DNA of 64,000 nt from Christensenella sp. UBA4379 (GCA_002391225.1 DGRV01000051.1:1-64000), one strand, 5' to 3'; positions 32,690 to 41,609 are shown, numbered from the stretch's first letter. A program made the numbers and translations. The notes: generated by a model from the sequence alone, not told the origin.

Positions 32690-33826
32690 TTACTCCGCCG
32701 TCAGCTCCCGCCACGCGGTCTGCAGGCTTTCGATGATGTTCAGGTGCTGCGGGCAGGCGGCCTCGCAGGCCCCGCAGCCCACGCACTGGTCCGCCCCGCT
32801 GTTCTTTTCCCGGATCTGTCGCAGATCCCAGTCCCACTTGGGGTTGGTATCGTACAGAGAAACGTTGTTCCAGACCGAGAACAGGCCTGGAATGTTCACC
32901 CCGTTGGGGCAGGGCATGCAGTAGCGGCAGCCGGTGCAGCCGATCTTGGTGCGGCTCAGGTAGGCGGCTCGCACCTTTTCCATCAGCTTAAGCTCTTCTT
33001 TACTCATGATGCCGCTGTCCACGGTATCAAAAATCCGCAGGTTCTCGTCGATCTGCTCCTGCTCGTTGCAGCCGGACAGTACCACGGACACCTCGGGATG
33101 GTTGCACAGCCAGCGGAAGGCCCACTCCACCGGGGAGCGTTTTACGGGGAAGGCATCGTACAGCGCCTGAACGTTGGACGGAGCCTTGGACAGCCGGCCG
33201 CCCAGCAGCCCTTCCATGATTACCACCGGGATGCCCTTTTTACCCGCAAGCTCCAGACCCTTTTTGCCGGCCTGGTTGTCCACGTCCATAAAATTGTACT
33301 GGATCTGAACCATATCCCAATCCCAGTCGTTCAGGATGTACTCAAACTCCTCGTAAGGCCCATGGAAGGAGAAGCACTTATAGCGGATCTTTCCCGCCTG
33401 TTTCATGTCGTCAAAGAACTGGGGCGCGCCGATGGACTTAAAGTATTCCCATTTTTCCTTGTTGATGCCGTGCATCAGATAAAAGTCGATGTGATCCGTC
33501 TGGAGCTTGGAAAGCTCGGACGAAAGAAGCGCCTCCATCTCCGCGCGGTTATGCACGTATTCGGCGGGCATCTTGGTGGCGATGGTCACCTTGTCCCGGT
33601 AGCCGTCCCGCAGGGCCTTGCCCAGCACGATCTCGGAGGTTTTGTCCAGATACACATAGGCGGTGTCCAGATAGGTGACGCCGCCGTCGATGGCCCTGCG
33701 GATCAGGCGGATGGCCTTCTCTTCGTCGATGATGCTGTCGCCGGAAGCGGCGCCGTTAAAACGCATGCAGCCCAGGCCAAATGCGGAAGCCTGAATGTTC
33801 AGTTTGCCCATGGTGCGGCATTTCAT
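32690..33826 (-). CDS. aldo/keto reductase with C-terminal 2[4Fe-4S] domain
   Basis: The 378-residue protein has an AKR barrel (about 1-270) with the catalytic Asp, Tyr and Lys (YLDTAYVY, then VTIATK) and HFYLMHGI-like strands. Two iron-sulfur clusters follow: CTGCRYCMPCPNG near 292-304 and CVGCGACEAACP near 345-356. This AKR-ferredoxin fusion is common in anaerobes. The ATG at 33826 has GGAGG eight bases upstream; an earlier ATG at 33841 lacks a site. First gene of a four-gene operon under the MerR-type promoter. Confidence 0.93.
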   Translation of the reverse strand: MKCRTMGKLNIQASAFGLGCMRFNGAASGDSIIDEEKAIRLIRRAIDGGVTYLDTAYVYLDKTSEIVLGKALRDGYRDKVTIATKMPAEYVHNRAEMEALLSSELSKLQTDHIDFYLMHGINKEKWEYFKSIGAPQFFDDMKQAGKIRYKCFSFHGPYEEFEYILNDWDWDMVQIQYNFMDVDNQAGKKGLELAGKKGIPVVIMEGLLGGRLSKAPSNVQALYDAFPVKRSPVEWAFRWLCNHPEVSVVLSGCNEQEQIDENLRIFDTVDSGIMSKEELKLMEKVRAAYLSRTKIGCTGCRYCMPCPNGVNIPGLFSVWNNVSLYDTNPKWDWDLRQIREKNSGADQCVGCGACEAACPQHLNIIESLQTAWRELTAE

Positions 33827-33860
33827 TTGTTTTTCCTCCATTTCGTGTTGCCGGAAGCGG

Positions 33861-33889
33861 TTGACAGCTGTGCAGGTTCTTTATATAAT
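33861..33889 (+). promoter_or_regulatory. perfect sigma-70 promoter of merR
   Basis: TTGACA (33861-33866), exactly 17 bases, TATAAT (33884-33889). Transcription would start near 33896, at the edge of the MerR operator, so the regulator probably represses its own gene. Confidence 0.85.
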
Positions 33890-33890
33890 G

Positions 33891-33921
33891 ATTCTAAACC
33901 TTAAAGTTACCTCTAAGTCAA
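33891..33921 (-). promoter_or_regulatory. MerR-type promoter of the aldo/keto reductase operon
   Basis: On the minus strand TTGACT (33916-33921), a 19-base spacer and TAGAAT (33891-33896). The spacer holds the dyad CTTAGAGGTAACTTTAAG, the same as that before the MATE gene. A MerR protein would bend the over-long spacer and activate. It overlaps the merR start on the other strand. Confidence 0.82.
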
Positions 33922-33943
33922 TAGAGTTCGGGAGGAAAATTCC

Positions 33944-34330
33944 ATGTATTCCATCCAGGATGTCAGCAAAAAAACCGGTCTTTCCGCCCATACCCTGCGG
34001 TATTACGAAAAGGAGGGCCTGCTTTCCCATGTAGACCGCAGCCCGGGCGGCTTCCGCCAGTATACCGAAGAGGACATGGAAGCCCTCGGCCTGATCTGCT
34101 GCCTGAAAAACACGGGGATGTCCCTGCAGGAGATCACCCGTTTCGTCAGCCTGACCCACGAGGGCGACCAGACGCTGAAGAAGCGGGTGGAGCTGCTTCG
34201 GGAGCACCGCGAAAACGTCATCCGCCGGATGCAGGAAATGCAGAAATATCTTGAAAAGGTCACCTGGAAGCTCAATTACTTTTCTGAAAAGCTGCACGCC
34301 TATGAAGCCGGGGAGGAAGAAAAGAAATGA
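33944..34330 (+). CDS. MerR-family transcriptional regulator
   Basis: The 128-residue protein has the MerR winged helix at the N terminus (YSIQDVSKKTGLSAHTLRYY, then EKEGLL), the FRQYTEEDMEAL wing and a coiled-coil of about 60 residues. It has no cysteine cluster and no large effector domain, so it resembles the small MerR proteins controlling aldehyde or electrophile response in Firmicutes. GGGAGG lies eight bases before the ATG at 33944. It lies beside one of its two likely operators and overlaps the MBL gene by four bases. Confidence 0.92.
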   Translation: MYSIQDVSKKTGLSAHTLRYYEKEGLLSHVDRSPGGFRQYTEEDMEALGLICCLKNTGMSLQEITRFVSLTHEGDQTLKKRVELLREHRENVIRRMQEMQKYLEKVTWKLNYFSEKLHAYEAGEEEKK

Positions 34331-35151
34331 ATACGTTTCTGCGCTCCGTTTTAAAGACAAAGACGGCAGAGGGCGAAGGAGCGCTTTGGTGGCTTGGTCA
34401 GATGGGCCTGCTGATCCGCCTGGGCGGGATGACCCTGTGCGTGGACTATTACGCGTCCGACGGCCCCGGGCGGCAGTTTCCCCCGCCGGTCCCCGCCGAG
34501 GAAATGACGGGCATCGACGTGTTTTTGGGAACGCACAACCACCTGGACCACATCGATCATGCCTCCTGGCGGATCTGGGCGAAGCGCAATCCCCGCGCCC
34601 TGTTCGTCTTTCCGGCCGCCCACCTGAAAGCCGTATTAGAGGACGGCGTTGCCCCCGAAAACTGCCGCCCGATCAACGACGGAGAAAGCGTCCAGATCGG
34701 CTCCGTTACGGTGCGCGCCGTCGCCGCCGCTCACGAATTCCTGGACCGGGACCCGGAGACGGGGCTCTATCCCTGCCTCCAGTACATCATCGAGGGAAAC
34801 GGCCTGCGCGTCTATCACGCGGGAGACACCCTGCGTTATGAGGGGATGCTGCCCAGGCTTAAAGCTTTCGGGCCCATCGACGCGGCCCTCCTCCCCATCA
34901 ACGGGCGGGACGGAGTTCGGTACCGCCGAAACTGCATCGGCAACATGACCTTTCAGGAGGCCGCCGACCTGGCGGGCGAGCTTCGTCCCCGTCTGGTGAT
35001 GCCCGGTCATTGGGACCTGTTTGCCGATAATCCCGGCGACCCGGACGCCTTTGACGACTATCTGGACGCAAAATATCCAGGACAGATGCTTGTCATAAAG
35101 CCGGACCGTCTGTCCCCGGTCCGGCTCTGCGCGAAGGTTATGAAAGAATAA
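34327..35151 (+). CDS. MBL-fold metallo-hydrolase (UlaG-like)
   Basis: The 274-residue protein has the metallo-beta-lactamase fold: WWLGQMGLLIRLGGMTLCVD, the metal motif THNHLDH (69-75), HAGDTLRYEG near 165 and MPGHWDLFADN near 225. The close UlaG group includes L-ascorbate-6-phosphate lactonase, so a lactone or ester could be the substrate. It overlaps merR in an ATGA junction and thus is translated with the regulator. Confidence 0.88.
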   Translation: MNTFLRSVLKTKTAEGEGALWWLGQMGLLIRLGGMTLCVDYYASDGPGRQFPPPVPAEEMTGIDVFLGTHNHLDHIDHASWRIWAKRNPRALFVFPAAHLKAVLEDGVAPENCRPINDGESVQIGSVTVRAVAAAHEFLDRDPETGLYPCLQYIIEGNGLRVYHAGDTLRYEGMLPRLKAFGPIDAALLPINGRDGVRYRRNCIGNMTFQEAADLAGELRPRLVMPGHWDLFADNPGDPDAFDDYLDAKYPGQMLVIKPDRLSPVRLCAKVMKE

Positions 35152-35164
35152 CTTTTAAGTCTTG

Positions 35165-36565
35165 TTATGAAATGACCTTTCCGGGGTTCAGGATCCCGTT
35201 TGGGTCAAAGGCGGCTTTGATGCCGCGCATCAGGCTGATCTGGCGGGAGCCCAGGCTTTCCTCCAGGAAGCCTTTTTTTGCGTGGCCGATGCCGTGCTCC
35301 CCGCTGACGGCCCCGTGCAGTTCCTCCGCCGCGGCGTATAGTCTTTCCATCACGTCTTTCACGGAACGCTTCCAGGTGTCTTCGTCCATACCGTCCCGGC
35401 AGGCGTAGATGTGCAGATTGCCGTCCCCGGCGTGGCCGAAGGAGCGGATGCGCACCCCTGTTTCCCGGCCGATTTCCACCGTGCGGCGCATGAAGGCGGG
35501 GATGCTGTCCCTGGGCACCACCACGTCGCACTCATCCATGGTGGAGGTGGAGCCTTTGATGGCTTCCAGGAAAGCGCCGCGGGCGTTCCAGATGCTCTCC
35601 TTCCGCTCGTCAGTATCGGCCAGAAGCACGTCCCGGGCCCCGATGGACAGGACCAGGTCCGTCACGGCGTTCACCGCCGGTTGCAGTGCTTCGGTACTGG
35701 GCCCGTCCAGGCGTACCAGCAGATAGGCATCCGCGCTGGTGTCCGGGAACTGCTTGCCTAAGTATTCCTCGGCGCAGGTGATGACCTCCCGCTCCATGAA
35801 CTCCACGGCCGTCGGATCGCACCCGCAGGAAAGCACCTGCGGCACCGCGCCGATGCAGGCCTCCAGGTCGTCAAAGGGAATGAGGAGAGAGAGGTTTACT
35901 TTGGGCTCCGGCACCAGCTTGACCGTCAACCGGGTCAAAAACCCCAGGGTTCCCTCGCTGCCGATCATCAGGTCGATCAGGCTGTAGCCGGAGGAGGACT
36001 TCACGTTCTTTCCGCCCAGCTCCAGGACGCTGCCGTCCGCCAGCACCACCTGCATGCTCAGCACGTAATCCCGGGTGACGCCGTAGCGCACGGCGCGCAT
36101 GCCGCCCGCGTTGGTCATGGCGTTGCCGCCCATGGTCGCCGTCTTTTCTCCCGGATCAGGGGGATAAAAAAGCCCGGTCCCCTCCAGATATTTGGGAAAC
36201 TCCATCAGCAGCACGCCCGGCTCCACCGTGGCAGTCATGTTCCGGGTATCCACCTCGAGGACTTTTTTCATTTTTTCGGTGGACAGGACGATGCCGCCGT
36301 GGACAGCCACGCAGCCGCCGCACAGGCCGGTGCCCGCCCCGCGGGGGGTCACGGCGATTTTTCGGTCGTTGCAGTAGCGCAGCACCCGGCTGATTTCGTC
36401 AGCGGACAGGGCCTGCAGCACCGCCTCTGGCATAAAATGGCCGTATTCAGTCATTTCATCGTGATCGTAATCGGTGGAAATATCATCTCCGGAGAAGACC
36501 CGGCCCGGCATCACCTCATTGAAAAAATCCAGGTCTTCCCGGGTTACATGATGAAAACCGCTCAT
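35165..36565 (-). CDS. FAD-linked lactate/glycolate dehydrogenase (LctD/GlcD-like)
   Basis: The 466 residues have the vanillyl-alcohol oxidase-type FAD domain (VTPRGAGTGLCGG, then PGEKTATMGGNAMTNAGGMRAVRYG) and the FAD-oxidase C-terminal domain (GHAGDGNLHIYACRD, then SGEHGIGHAKKG). In Acetobacterium the LctD homologue oxidises lactate, with electrons passed to NAD+ by its ETF partner while reduced ferredoxin is used. The ATG at 36565 overlaps the ETF alpha stop, and the order etfB-etfA-dehydrogenase is that of lctBCD. Confidence 0.93.
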   Translation of the reverse strand: MSGFHHVTREDLDFFNEVMPGRVFSGDDISTDYDHDEMTEYGHFMPEAVLQALSADEISRVLRYCNDRKIAVTPRGAGTGLCGGCVAVHGGIVLSTEKMKKVLEVDTRNMTATVEPGVLLMEFPKYLEGTGLFYPPDPGEKTATMGGNAMTNAGGMRAVRYGVTRDYVLSMQVVLADGSVLELGGKNVKSSSGYSLIDLMIGSEGTLGFLTRLTVKLVPEPKVNLSLLIPFDDLEACIGAVPQVLSCGCDPTAVEFMEREVITCAEEYLGKQFPDTSADAYLLVRLDGPSTEALQPAVNAVTDLVLSIGARDVLLADTDERKESIWNARGAFLEAIKGSTSTMDECDVVVPRDSIPAFMRRTVEIGRETGVRIRSFGHAGDGNLHIYACRDGMDEDTWKRSVKDVMERLYAAAEELHGAVSGEHGIGHAKKGFLEESLGSRQISLMRGIKAAFDPNGILNPGKVIS

Positions 36566-37749
36566 GCCTGCTCCTCCTTCAGCATCCGGATCAGCTCCGG
36601 CACCACCCGGTACAGGTCGTCCACGATGGCGATGTGGGCGACGCTGAAAATCGGGGCGGACCGGTCCGTATTGATGGCGACGATGTGGTCGCTGGCGTTC
36701 ATGCAGCTGGTAAACTGGATGGCTCCGCTGACGCCGCAGGTGATGATCAGCCTGGGCCGGACCGTGCGCCCGGACAGGCCGATCTGCCGGTCGTTGGTGG
36801 ACCAGCCCTTTTCCACCAGCGGGCGGGTGGTGGCCCAGTCGCCGCCCAGCAGGGCGGCCAGTTCCCGGATCATTGAAAGGTCGGCTTCCTTCTGCAGGCC
36901 GCGTCCGCCCACCACCAGGATCTCGGCATCGGAAATACTCTTTTTCGGCGGAAGAGGGGTAGAAGAAACGCAGCTGGTCCTGCTTTCCAGCACCGCTTTG
37001 GGCAGGCTTCTGAAAAGCACATTTCCCTCTGCCTTCTCGCTTCGGACGGGCGGGTTCATCACCTTATAGCGCACGGTGGCGAACTGGGGGCGGGTGTTCT
37101 CCGTCACGATTTGGGCCATGATGTTGCCGCCAAAGGCCGGGCGGATCTGGACCAGGTCAGAATTTTCCCGAAGCTCCAGCTTCGTGCAGTCCGCCGTGAG
37201 GCCCGTATGAAACCGTGTGGACAGGCGGGGGGCCAGGCTTCGGCCCAAACTCGTCGCCCCGACCAGGACAACGGAGGGCCTTGCAAAACGGATGTAGTCC
37301 TCCACGCAGGAGGCGTACACATCGGCCCGAAAATAGCTGAGCGCGGGATCATCGTACACCGCGATCTCGCTAACACCAAAGTGCCGCAGTTCCTCGGCGC
37401 AAGGCTTCAGGTTTTCGCCTACCAGGACGGCCTTGACTTTAAAGTCCAGCGGCTCGGCCAGCTCCCGGGCCTTTCCGATCAGCTCCAGCCCCACCGGGTG
37501 GAGGCGGCCGGCGCTGACCTCCGCAAAGACGAGAATGTCCCGCCATTTGGATTTATCAACGCTTTCCACCCGGGTTTCCAGCTTGACGATGGCCTGTTCC
37601 GGGCAGGTTTTCACGCAAATCCCGCAGACCTTGCAGGCAGCGTTCAGCTCCGGGCGGCCGTCCTTCATGTCGATGGCGCTGAAGGGGCAGTTTTTTACAC
37701 ACAGGCTGCAGCCGGTGCATTTGCGTTCCAGAACAGCGATTTTTGCCAT
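36562..37749 (-). CDS. electron-transfer flavoprotein alpha subunit with N-terminal ferredoxin domain (LctC-like)
   Basis: The 395-residue protein starts with two [4Fe-4S] motifs, CTGCSLCVKNCP (11-22) and CKVCGICVKTCP (39-50), then an ETF alpha chain. The FAD-binding end contains VVGGRGLQKEADL, GLSGRTVRPRLIITCGVSGA and VAINTD near the C terminus. The extra ferredoxin domain is typical of the lactate dehydrogenase-linked confurcating ETF. GGAGG precedes the ATG at 37749. Confidence 0.95.
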   Translation of the reverse strand: MAKIAVLERKCTGCSLCVKNCPFSAIDMKDGRPELNAACKVCGICVKTCPEQAIVKLETRVESVDKSKWRDILVFAEVSAGRLHPVGLELIGKARELAEPLDFKVKAVLVGENLKPCAEELRHFGVSEIAVYDDPALSYFRADVYASCVEDYIRFARPSVVLVGATSLGRSLAPRLSTRFHTGLTADCTKLELRENSDLVQIRPAFGGNIMAQIVTENTRPQFATVRYKVMNPPVRSEKAEGNVLFRSLPKAVLESRTSCVSSTPLPPKKSISDAEILVVGGRGLQKEADLSMIRELAALLGGDWATTRPLVEKGWSTNDRQIGLSGRTVRPRLIITCGVSGAIQFTSCMNASDHIVAINTDRSAPIFSVAHIAIVDDLYRVVPELIRMLKEEQA

Positions 37750-37762
37750 GGCTGAGCCTCCT

Positions 37763-38542
37763 TTAAATGAATTTCCACCGTTTGAGAACGGCCTTCAGTT
37801 TTTCCGCGCTGTTCCCGTCCTCCCAGACCTCGTGCTCGGTATCGTCTTGGGGCGGGAAGATCCTTTCCACCTGAGTGGCGCTGCCGGTCAGGCCGTAATG
37901 GCTCTCGTCCTGATCCAGAAAGCTTTCCAGGCCCTGCACGTGAACCGGCTTATCCCCGATTTCCCTGGCTTTTTTGAGGGACGGGAGGCGCGGCATATAA
38001 ATATCCTGCTCCACCGTGACCAGACAGGGAAAGGGCATATGCACCGTTTCCACCACGTCCTGCAGCTGCTGCTCGGCGTCTACCCCGTCTCCCCTGACCT
38101 CCAGCCTGGAAACCCAGGCCGCGTGCGGGATGCCCAGATACTCCGCGATGGCGGGCCCCACCTGGGCGGTATCTCCGTCCGTGGTCTGCTTGCCGCAGAG
38201 GATCAGGTCAAAATCGCCCACGCTGCGGATGGCCTGGCTCAGGGTGTAGCCGGTGGCCAGCACGTCCGCCCCGCCAAGACGGCGGTCGGAAAACACGTAG
38301 CCCTCGTCCGCGCCCATCATATAGGCCTCCCGGATGATCGCCTGGGCCTGGGGCGGGCCCATGGTGCCCACCGTCACCGTGCCGCCGTGCTTTTCCCTGA
38401 GCCGCAGGGCGGTTTCCAGGGCGTAGAGGTCGTAGGGGTTCATCTTGCCCGCAACGCCGCTGCGCTTGAGCACGCCCGTTTTTTCATCCACCTGCACCTT
38501 GTTGGTGGCGGGCACCTGCTTGATGCATACAAAAATATTCAT
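37763..38542 (-). CDS. electron-transfer flavoprotein beta subunit (LctB-like)
   Basis: The 259-residue protein is a typical ETF beta: MNIFVCIKQVPATNKVQVDE, NPYDLYALETALRL and the signature LILCGKQTTDGDTAQVGPAIAEYLGIP. It binds the bifurcating FAD at the alpha/beta interface. First gene of the operon; GGAGAAAGAGAAC lies before the ATG. No clear promoter is seen in the 113-base gap to the divergent hydrolase gene. Confidence 0.95.
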   Translation of the reverse strand: MNIFVCIKQVPATNKVQVDEKTGVLKRSGVAGKMNPYDLYALETALRLREKHGGTVTVGTMGPPQAQAIIREAYMMGADEGYVFSDRRLGGADVLATGYTLSQAIRSVGDFDLILCGKQTTDGDTAQVGPAIAEYLGIPHAAWVSRLEVRGDGVDAEQQLQDVVETVHMPFPCLVTVEQDIYMPRLPSLKKAREIGDKPVHVQGLESFLDQDESHYGLTGSATQVERIFPPQDDTEHEVWEDGNSAEKLKAVLKRWKFI

Positions 38543-38587
38543 GTTCTCTTTCTCCGCTTCTGTTTGTTCAGGGACGCCTTCAAAGCA

Positions 38588-38616
38588 TTGACATCTGGAT
38601 TTCTGTCGGGTATGAT
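38588..38616 (+). promoter_or_regulatory. promoter of the serine hydrolase gene at 38656
   Basis: TTGACA (38588-38593), exactly 17 bases, TATGAT (38611-38616). Start near 38623; GGGGG lies before the ATG at 38656. Confidence 0.8.
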
Positions 38617-38655
38617 GCTTAGAAAAAGCAATTTCATGAAAAAACGGGGGCGCTT

Positions 38656-39762
38656 ATGGATTTCCGTAAACTGACCGATTATTTGAATCATCTGCCCGGC
38701 GAAGGGGTGCCCGGGCTGGAGCTGGCCGTCTGGATGGATCATCAGCAGGTGTACCGGCACCGGGCCGGGCAGGTACTCGGCGGAGAAACCTACTGGCTGT
38801 TCTCCGTCACGAAGGTGCTGACCATGACGGTGCTCATGCGCCTGATCGAAATGGGGACCCTTCATCTAAGCGACCCTGTGGCCGACTATCTGCCGGCATT
38901 TGGCCGTCTGTCCGTCCGGGACGGGGATTTAGTGCGCCCCGCGCGGACCGTTCTGACCCTGGAGCACCTGATGGCCATGCAGGGCGGCCTGGATTATGAC
39001 CAGGATACGTCCGCCATCCGCCAAACGCTGGCTGAGACGGACGGAAAGGCCGATACCGTGCGGCTGGCCCAGTGCTTTTCCAAAAAGCTGCTGCTCTTTG
39101 ACCCCGGAATGGGTTTTCGCTACAGCCTCTGCCACGACGCCGCCGGGGCCTGCGCGGTGGCCGCTACTGGAAAGCCTCTGAGCGTTCTTGCCCGGGAGCT
39201 GGTCACGGAGCCGCTCGGGATCCGGGACCTGACCTTTCATCCGGACGGGAACCAGCTTGCCCGGCTGAGCCCTTTATATACCCTGGACCAGGATGGAAAG
39301 ACGGTGCCCACGGAAAACCGCCGGGGCGGCCTGGCCGACCTGCCGAACTATGAAAGCGGCGGCGGGGGCCTGCTGGGCGACGTCGACAGCTGTATGCTGC
39401 TGGCCGACGCCCTGGCCTGCGGAGGGGTGGGACGCAGCGGAGCGCACATCCTGACCGCAAAATCGATCGACAATATGCGCACCAACCGGCAGGTGGGCCC
39501 TTCCATGGAGGATTTCAGGCGCGTCCGCCACAAGCGCGGATACGGCTACGGCCTGGGCGTCAGGACCCTGATGGACCCAAGCACCTCCAAAAGCCCCGTC
39601 GGGGAATTCGGCTGGGACGGAGCTGCCGGGGCGTGGATGATGATGGACCCCAAGCACCGGATTGCCGCGTTCTACGCCCAGCACGTGCTCAACATGAACC
39701 GGGCGTATTACGAGTTCCACCCGGCCATCCGGGACCTGATTTACGAGGGGATGGGGCTGTAA
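38656..39762 (+). CDS. serine hydrolase of the class C beta-lactamase family
   Basis: The 368 residues have the penicillin-binding/esterase fold: the nucleophile in YWLFSVTKVLTM (SxxK), YSLCHDAAG (YxN-like) near 156 and a C-terminal GWDGAAGAWMM (HxG position). There is no signal peptide, so it is cytoplasmic, unlike the B. subtilis AmiE/YbbE relative. Next to murQ and nagZ it may remove lactyl, peptide or ester groups from muropeptides. It is convergent with the kinase gene, overlapping its end by 22 bases. Confidence 0.85.
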   Translation: MDFRKLTDYLNHLPGEGVPGLELAVWMDHQQVYRHRAGQVLGGETYWLFSVTKVLTMTVLMRLIEMGTLHLSDPVADYLPAFGRLSVRDGDLVRPARTVLTLEHLMAMQGGLDYDQDTSAIRQTLAETDGKADTVRLAQCFSKKLLLFDPGMGFRYSLCHDAAGACAVAATGKPLSVLARELVTEPLGIRDLTFHPDGNQLARLSPLYTLDQDGKTVPTENRRGGLADLPNYESGGGGLLGDVDSCMLLADALACGGVGRSGAHILTAKSIDNMRTNRQVGPSMEDFRRVRHKRGYGYGLGVRTLMDPSTSKSPVGEFGWDGAAGAWMMMDPKHRIAAFYAQHVLNMNRAYYEFHPAIRDLIYEGMGL

Positions 39763-40664
39763 AAGGCGGACCTTGCCAGAGCAGCTGCCCCAAAGGACGC
39801 CGGATGTCGGGGAGAAATCACTTTAGCCCCGGGCAGGTCCTTCCCAAGGTTTTCGATGACGCCCTGCCTTACGGCGGAAAACCGGGTCAGAATGCTCCCA
39901 CTCAGGGCCAGCTCCCCCTGGCTTAGGCCGGCCCTGTTCCACGCGGAAACCGCCAGAGCTGAAAGTTCCTCCGCCGCCCGCTGTGCGATGGCACAGGCCG
40001 CTTCGTCCCCTTTTTGAACGGCCTCGGGCAGCAGGGCCGCCAGGGCGGCGATTTGCTTTTTACCGGTATCCGGGCTGTACAGCCAGGTGATCATCTGCCC
40101 GACGTTTTCAGCGCTCAGTTCCCGGTACACCGCCTCTGTCAGGCAAGTGGCGGGGCCCCGCCCATCTTCCGCCCGGACCACGGCTGCCAGAATGTCCCGG
40201 CCGATGGCATACCCGCTGCCGCAGTCGTCGATCAGATAGCCGTATCCCCCGCTGCGGAAGGTATCGCCTGTTTCGTTTTTGGCCAGGCATACGCTGCCGG
40301 TTCCGGCGATCAGGATGGCGCCGGGCCCTTCGACCGCCCCGGCCAGGGCGATTTCCTGGTCCCCAAGGAGCTGATAGCGCCCCTGATAGCTGCAGGATGC
40401 CAGGGTATTTTCCAGAAAGGCGCGGGCATGCTGGCTGCTGACCCCGGCCATGCCGATTACCAGACCGCCGCAGGCAGAAAGCCCGCCGGGCTGCGCCGAC
40501 ATAAAGGTGAGGCAGTTTTCCACTGTTTCCCGCACCGTGCTTTCAGAAGCGCCGTTCAGGTTGAGCGGGCCAAAGGAGCTTTCGGCGATCACCTGGCCCC
40601 CGCTGTCCGTCAGACAGACGGCGGTTTTGGTCCCGCCGCCGTCCCATCCGCAAAAATAAGTCAT
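39741..40664 (-). CDS. BadF/BcrA-type sugar kinase (MurK/NagK-like)
   Basis: The 307-residue protein has the ASKHA fold with phosphate-1 loop YFCGWDGGGTKTAVCLTD and GTGSVCLAK. The GGYGYLIDDCGSGYAIGRD motif is typical of GlcNAc kinases and of MurK, which phosphorylates MurNAc and GlcNAc at carbon 6 in Clostridium. This would supply MurNAc-6-P for MurQ directly upstream. The ATG at 40664 was preferred because GGAGG lies six bases away. The murQ stop overlaps its start. Confidence 0.9.
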   Translation of the reverse strand: MTYFCGWDGGGTKTAVCLTDSGGQVIAESSFGPLNLNGASESTVRETVENCLTFMSAQPGGLSACGGLVIGMAGVSSQHARAFLENTLASCSYQGRYQLLGDQEIALAGAVEGPGAILIAGTGSVCLAKNETGDTFRSGGYGYLIDDCGSGYAIGRDILAAVVRAEDGRGPATCLTEAVYRELSAENVGQMITWLYSPDTGKKQIAALAALLPEAVQKGDEAACAIAQRAAEELSALAVSAWNRAGLSQGELALSGSILTRFSAVRQGVIENLGKDLPGAKVISPRHPASFGAAALARSAFYSPIPS

Positions 40665-41575
40665 CATGCTCCTCCCGATGGGCGGATGGCCTGGGCGATG
40701 CGTCCATCCGCCGCCGCCAGCTTTTCCCTGGCCGCCTCCGCGTCCAGCCCCAGCAGCAGCATGACAATGGCCGTTTTGCAGTGATACCCGCACTGTTCCA
40801 GGGCGGCCTTGGCCGTTTCTTCGCTCTCGCCCGTCACCGTGCAGACGATGGACACGGCGCGGTGAAACAGTTTTTCGTTGCTGGCCTTTACATCCACCAT
40901 CAGGTTGCCGTATACTTTGCCCAAGCGGATCATGACGCAAGTGGAAATCAGATTGAGCACCAGCTTCTGGCAGGTGCCGCTCTTCATCCGGGAGGACCCT
41001 GTGATGACCTCCGGACCGGGCACAGGTGCCATGGTGATGTCCGCGTGGCGGGACATCTCGCTGTCCCGGCAGCAGACCAGGGCAAAGACCGGCGCGCCCG
41101 CCTCCCGGGCATAGTCCATGGCCCCGATCACATAAGGGGTGCGGCCGCTGGCGGCGATCCCCACCAGTGCGTCCTTATTAGAAAACCCGTGCTCCTTCAG
41201 GTCCTGCGCGCCGAGTTCCCGGCTGTCCTCCGCCCCTTCGACGGCTTTGATAAAGGCCGACGGTCCGCCGGCGATCAGCGCCACCACCAAACCGGGGTCC
41301 ACCCCGTAGGTGGGCGGACATTCGGCCGCGTCCAGCACGCCCAGCCGGCCCGAGGTCCCCGCGCCGCAATAAAACAGCCTGCCGCCCGCCCGGATTTTCT
41401 CGTAGATGATGTCCACCGCCTTGGCGATCTCCGGGAGGACGGCCTTCACCGCCTCCGCGCAGAGATGGTCCTCCTGATTGATCAGCCTTACCATCTCCAG
41501 GGTGGAAAGCGTGTCAATTTCCATGGTACGGGGGTTTCTCTGTTCGGTATCGATTCTTCGGAGTTCCACAGCCAC
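40664..41575 (-). CDS. murQ: N-acetylmuramic acid 6-phosphate etherase MurQ
   Basis: MurQ splits MurNAc-6-P into GlcNAc-6-P and D-lactate. The 303-residue protein has the SIS domain signature LFYCGAGTSGRLGVLDAAEC, PPTYGVDP, KAVEGAEDS and GSSRMKSGTCQKL. The GTG at 41575 was chosen; AAGGA lies ten bases upstream and the promoter -10 (41610-41615) rules out longer forms. The lactate formed could feed the LctBCD-like complex 2 kb away. Confidence 0.95.
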   Translation of the reverse strand: MAVELRRIDTEQRNPRTMEIDTLSTLEMVRLINQEDHLCAEAVKAVLPEIAKAVDIIYEKIRAGGRLFYCGAGTSGRLGVLDAAECPPTYGVDPGLVVALIAGGPSAFIKAVEGAEDSRELGAQDLKEHGFSNKDALVGIAASGRTPYVIGAMDYAREAGAPVFALVCCRDSEMSRHADITMAPVPGPEVITGSSRMKSGTCQKLVLNLISTCVMIRLGKVYGNLMVDVKASNEKLFHRAVSIVCTVTGESEETAKAALEQCGYHCKTAIVMLLLGLDAEAAREKLAAADGRIAQAIRPSGGA

Positions 41576-41609
41576 CTGTATCACATCCTTATTGCTTTTG
41601 TTGTATTTT

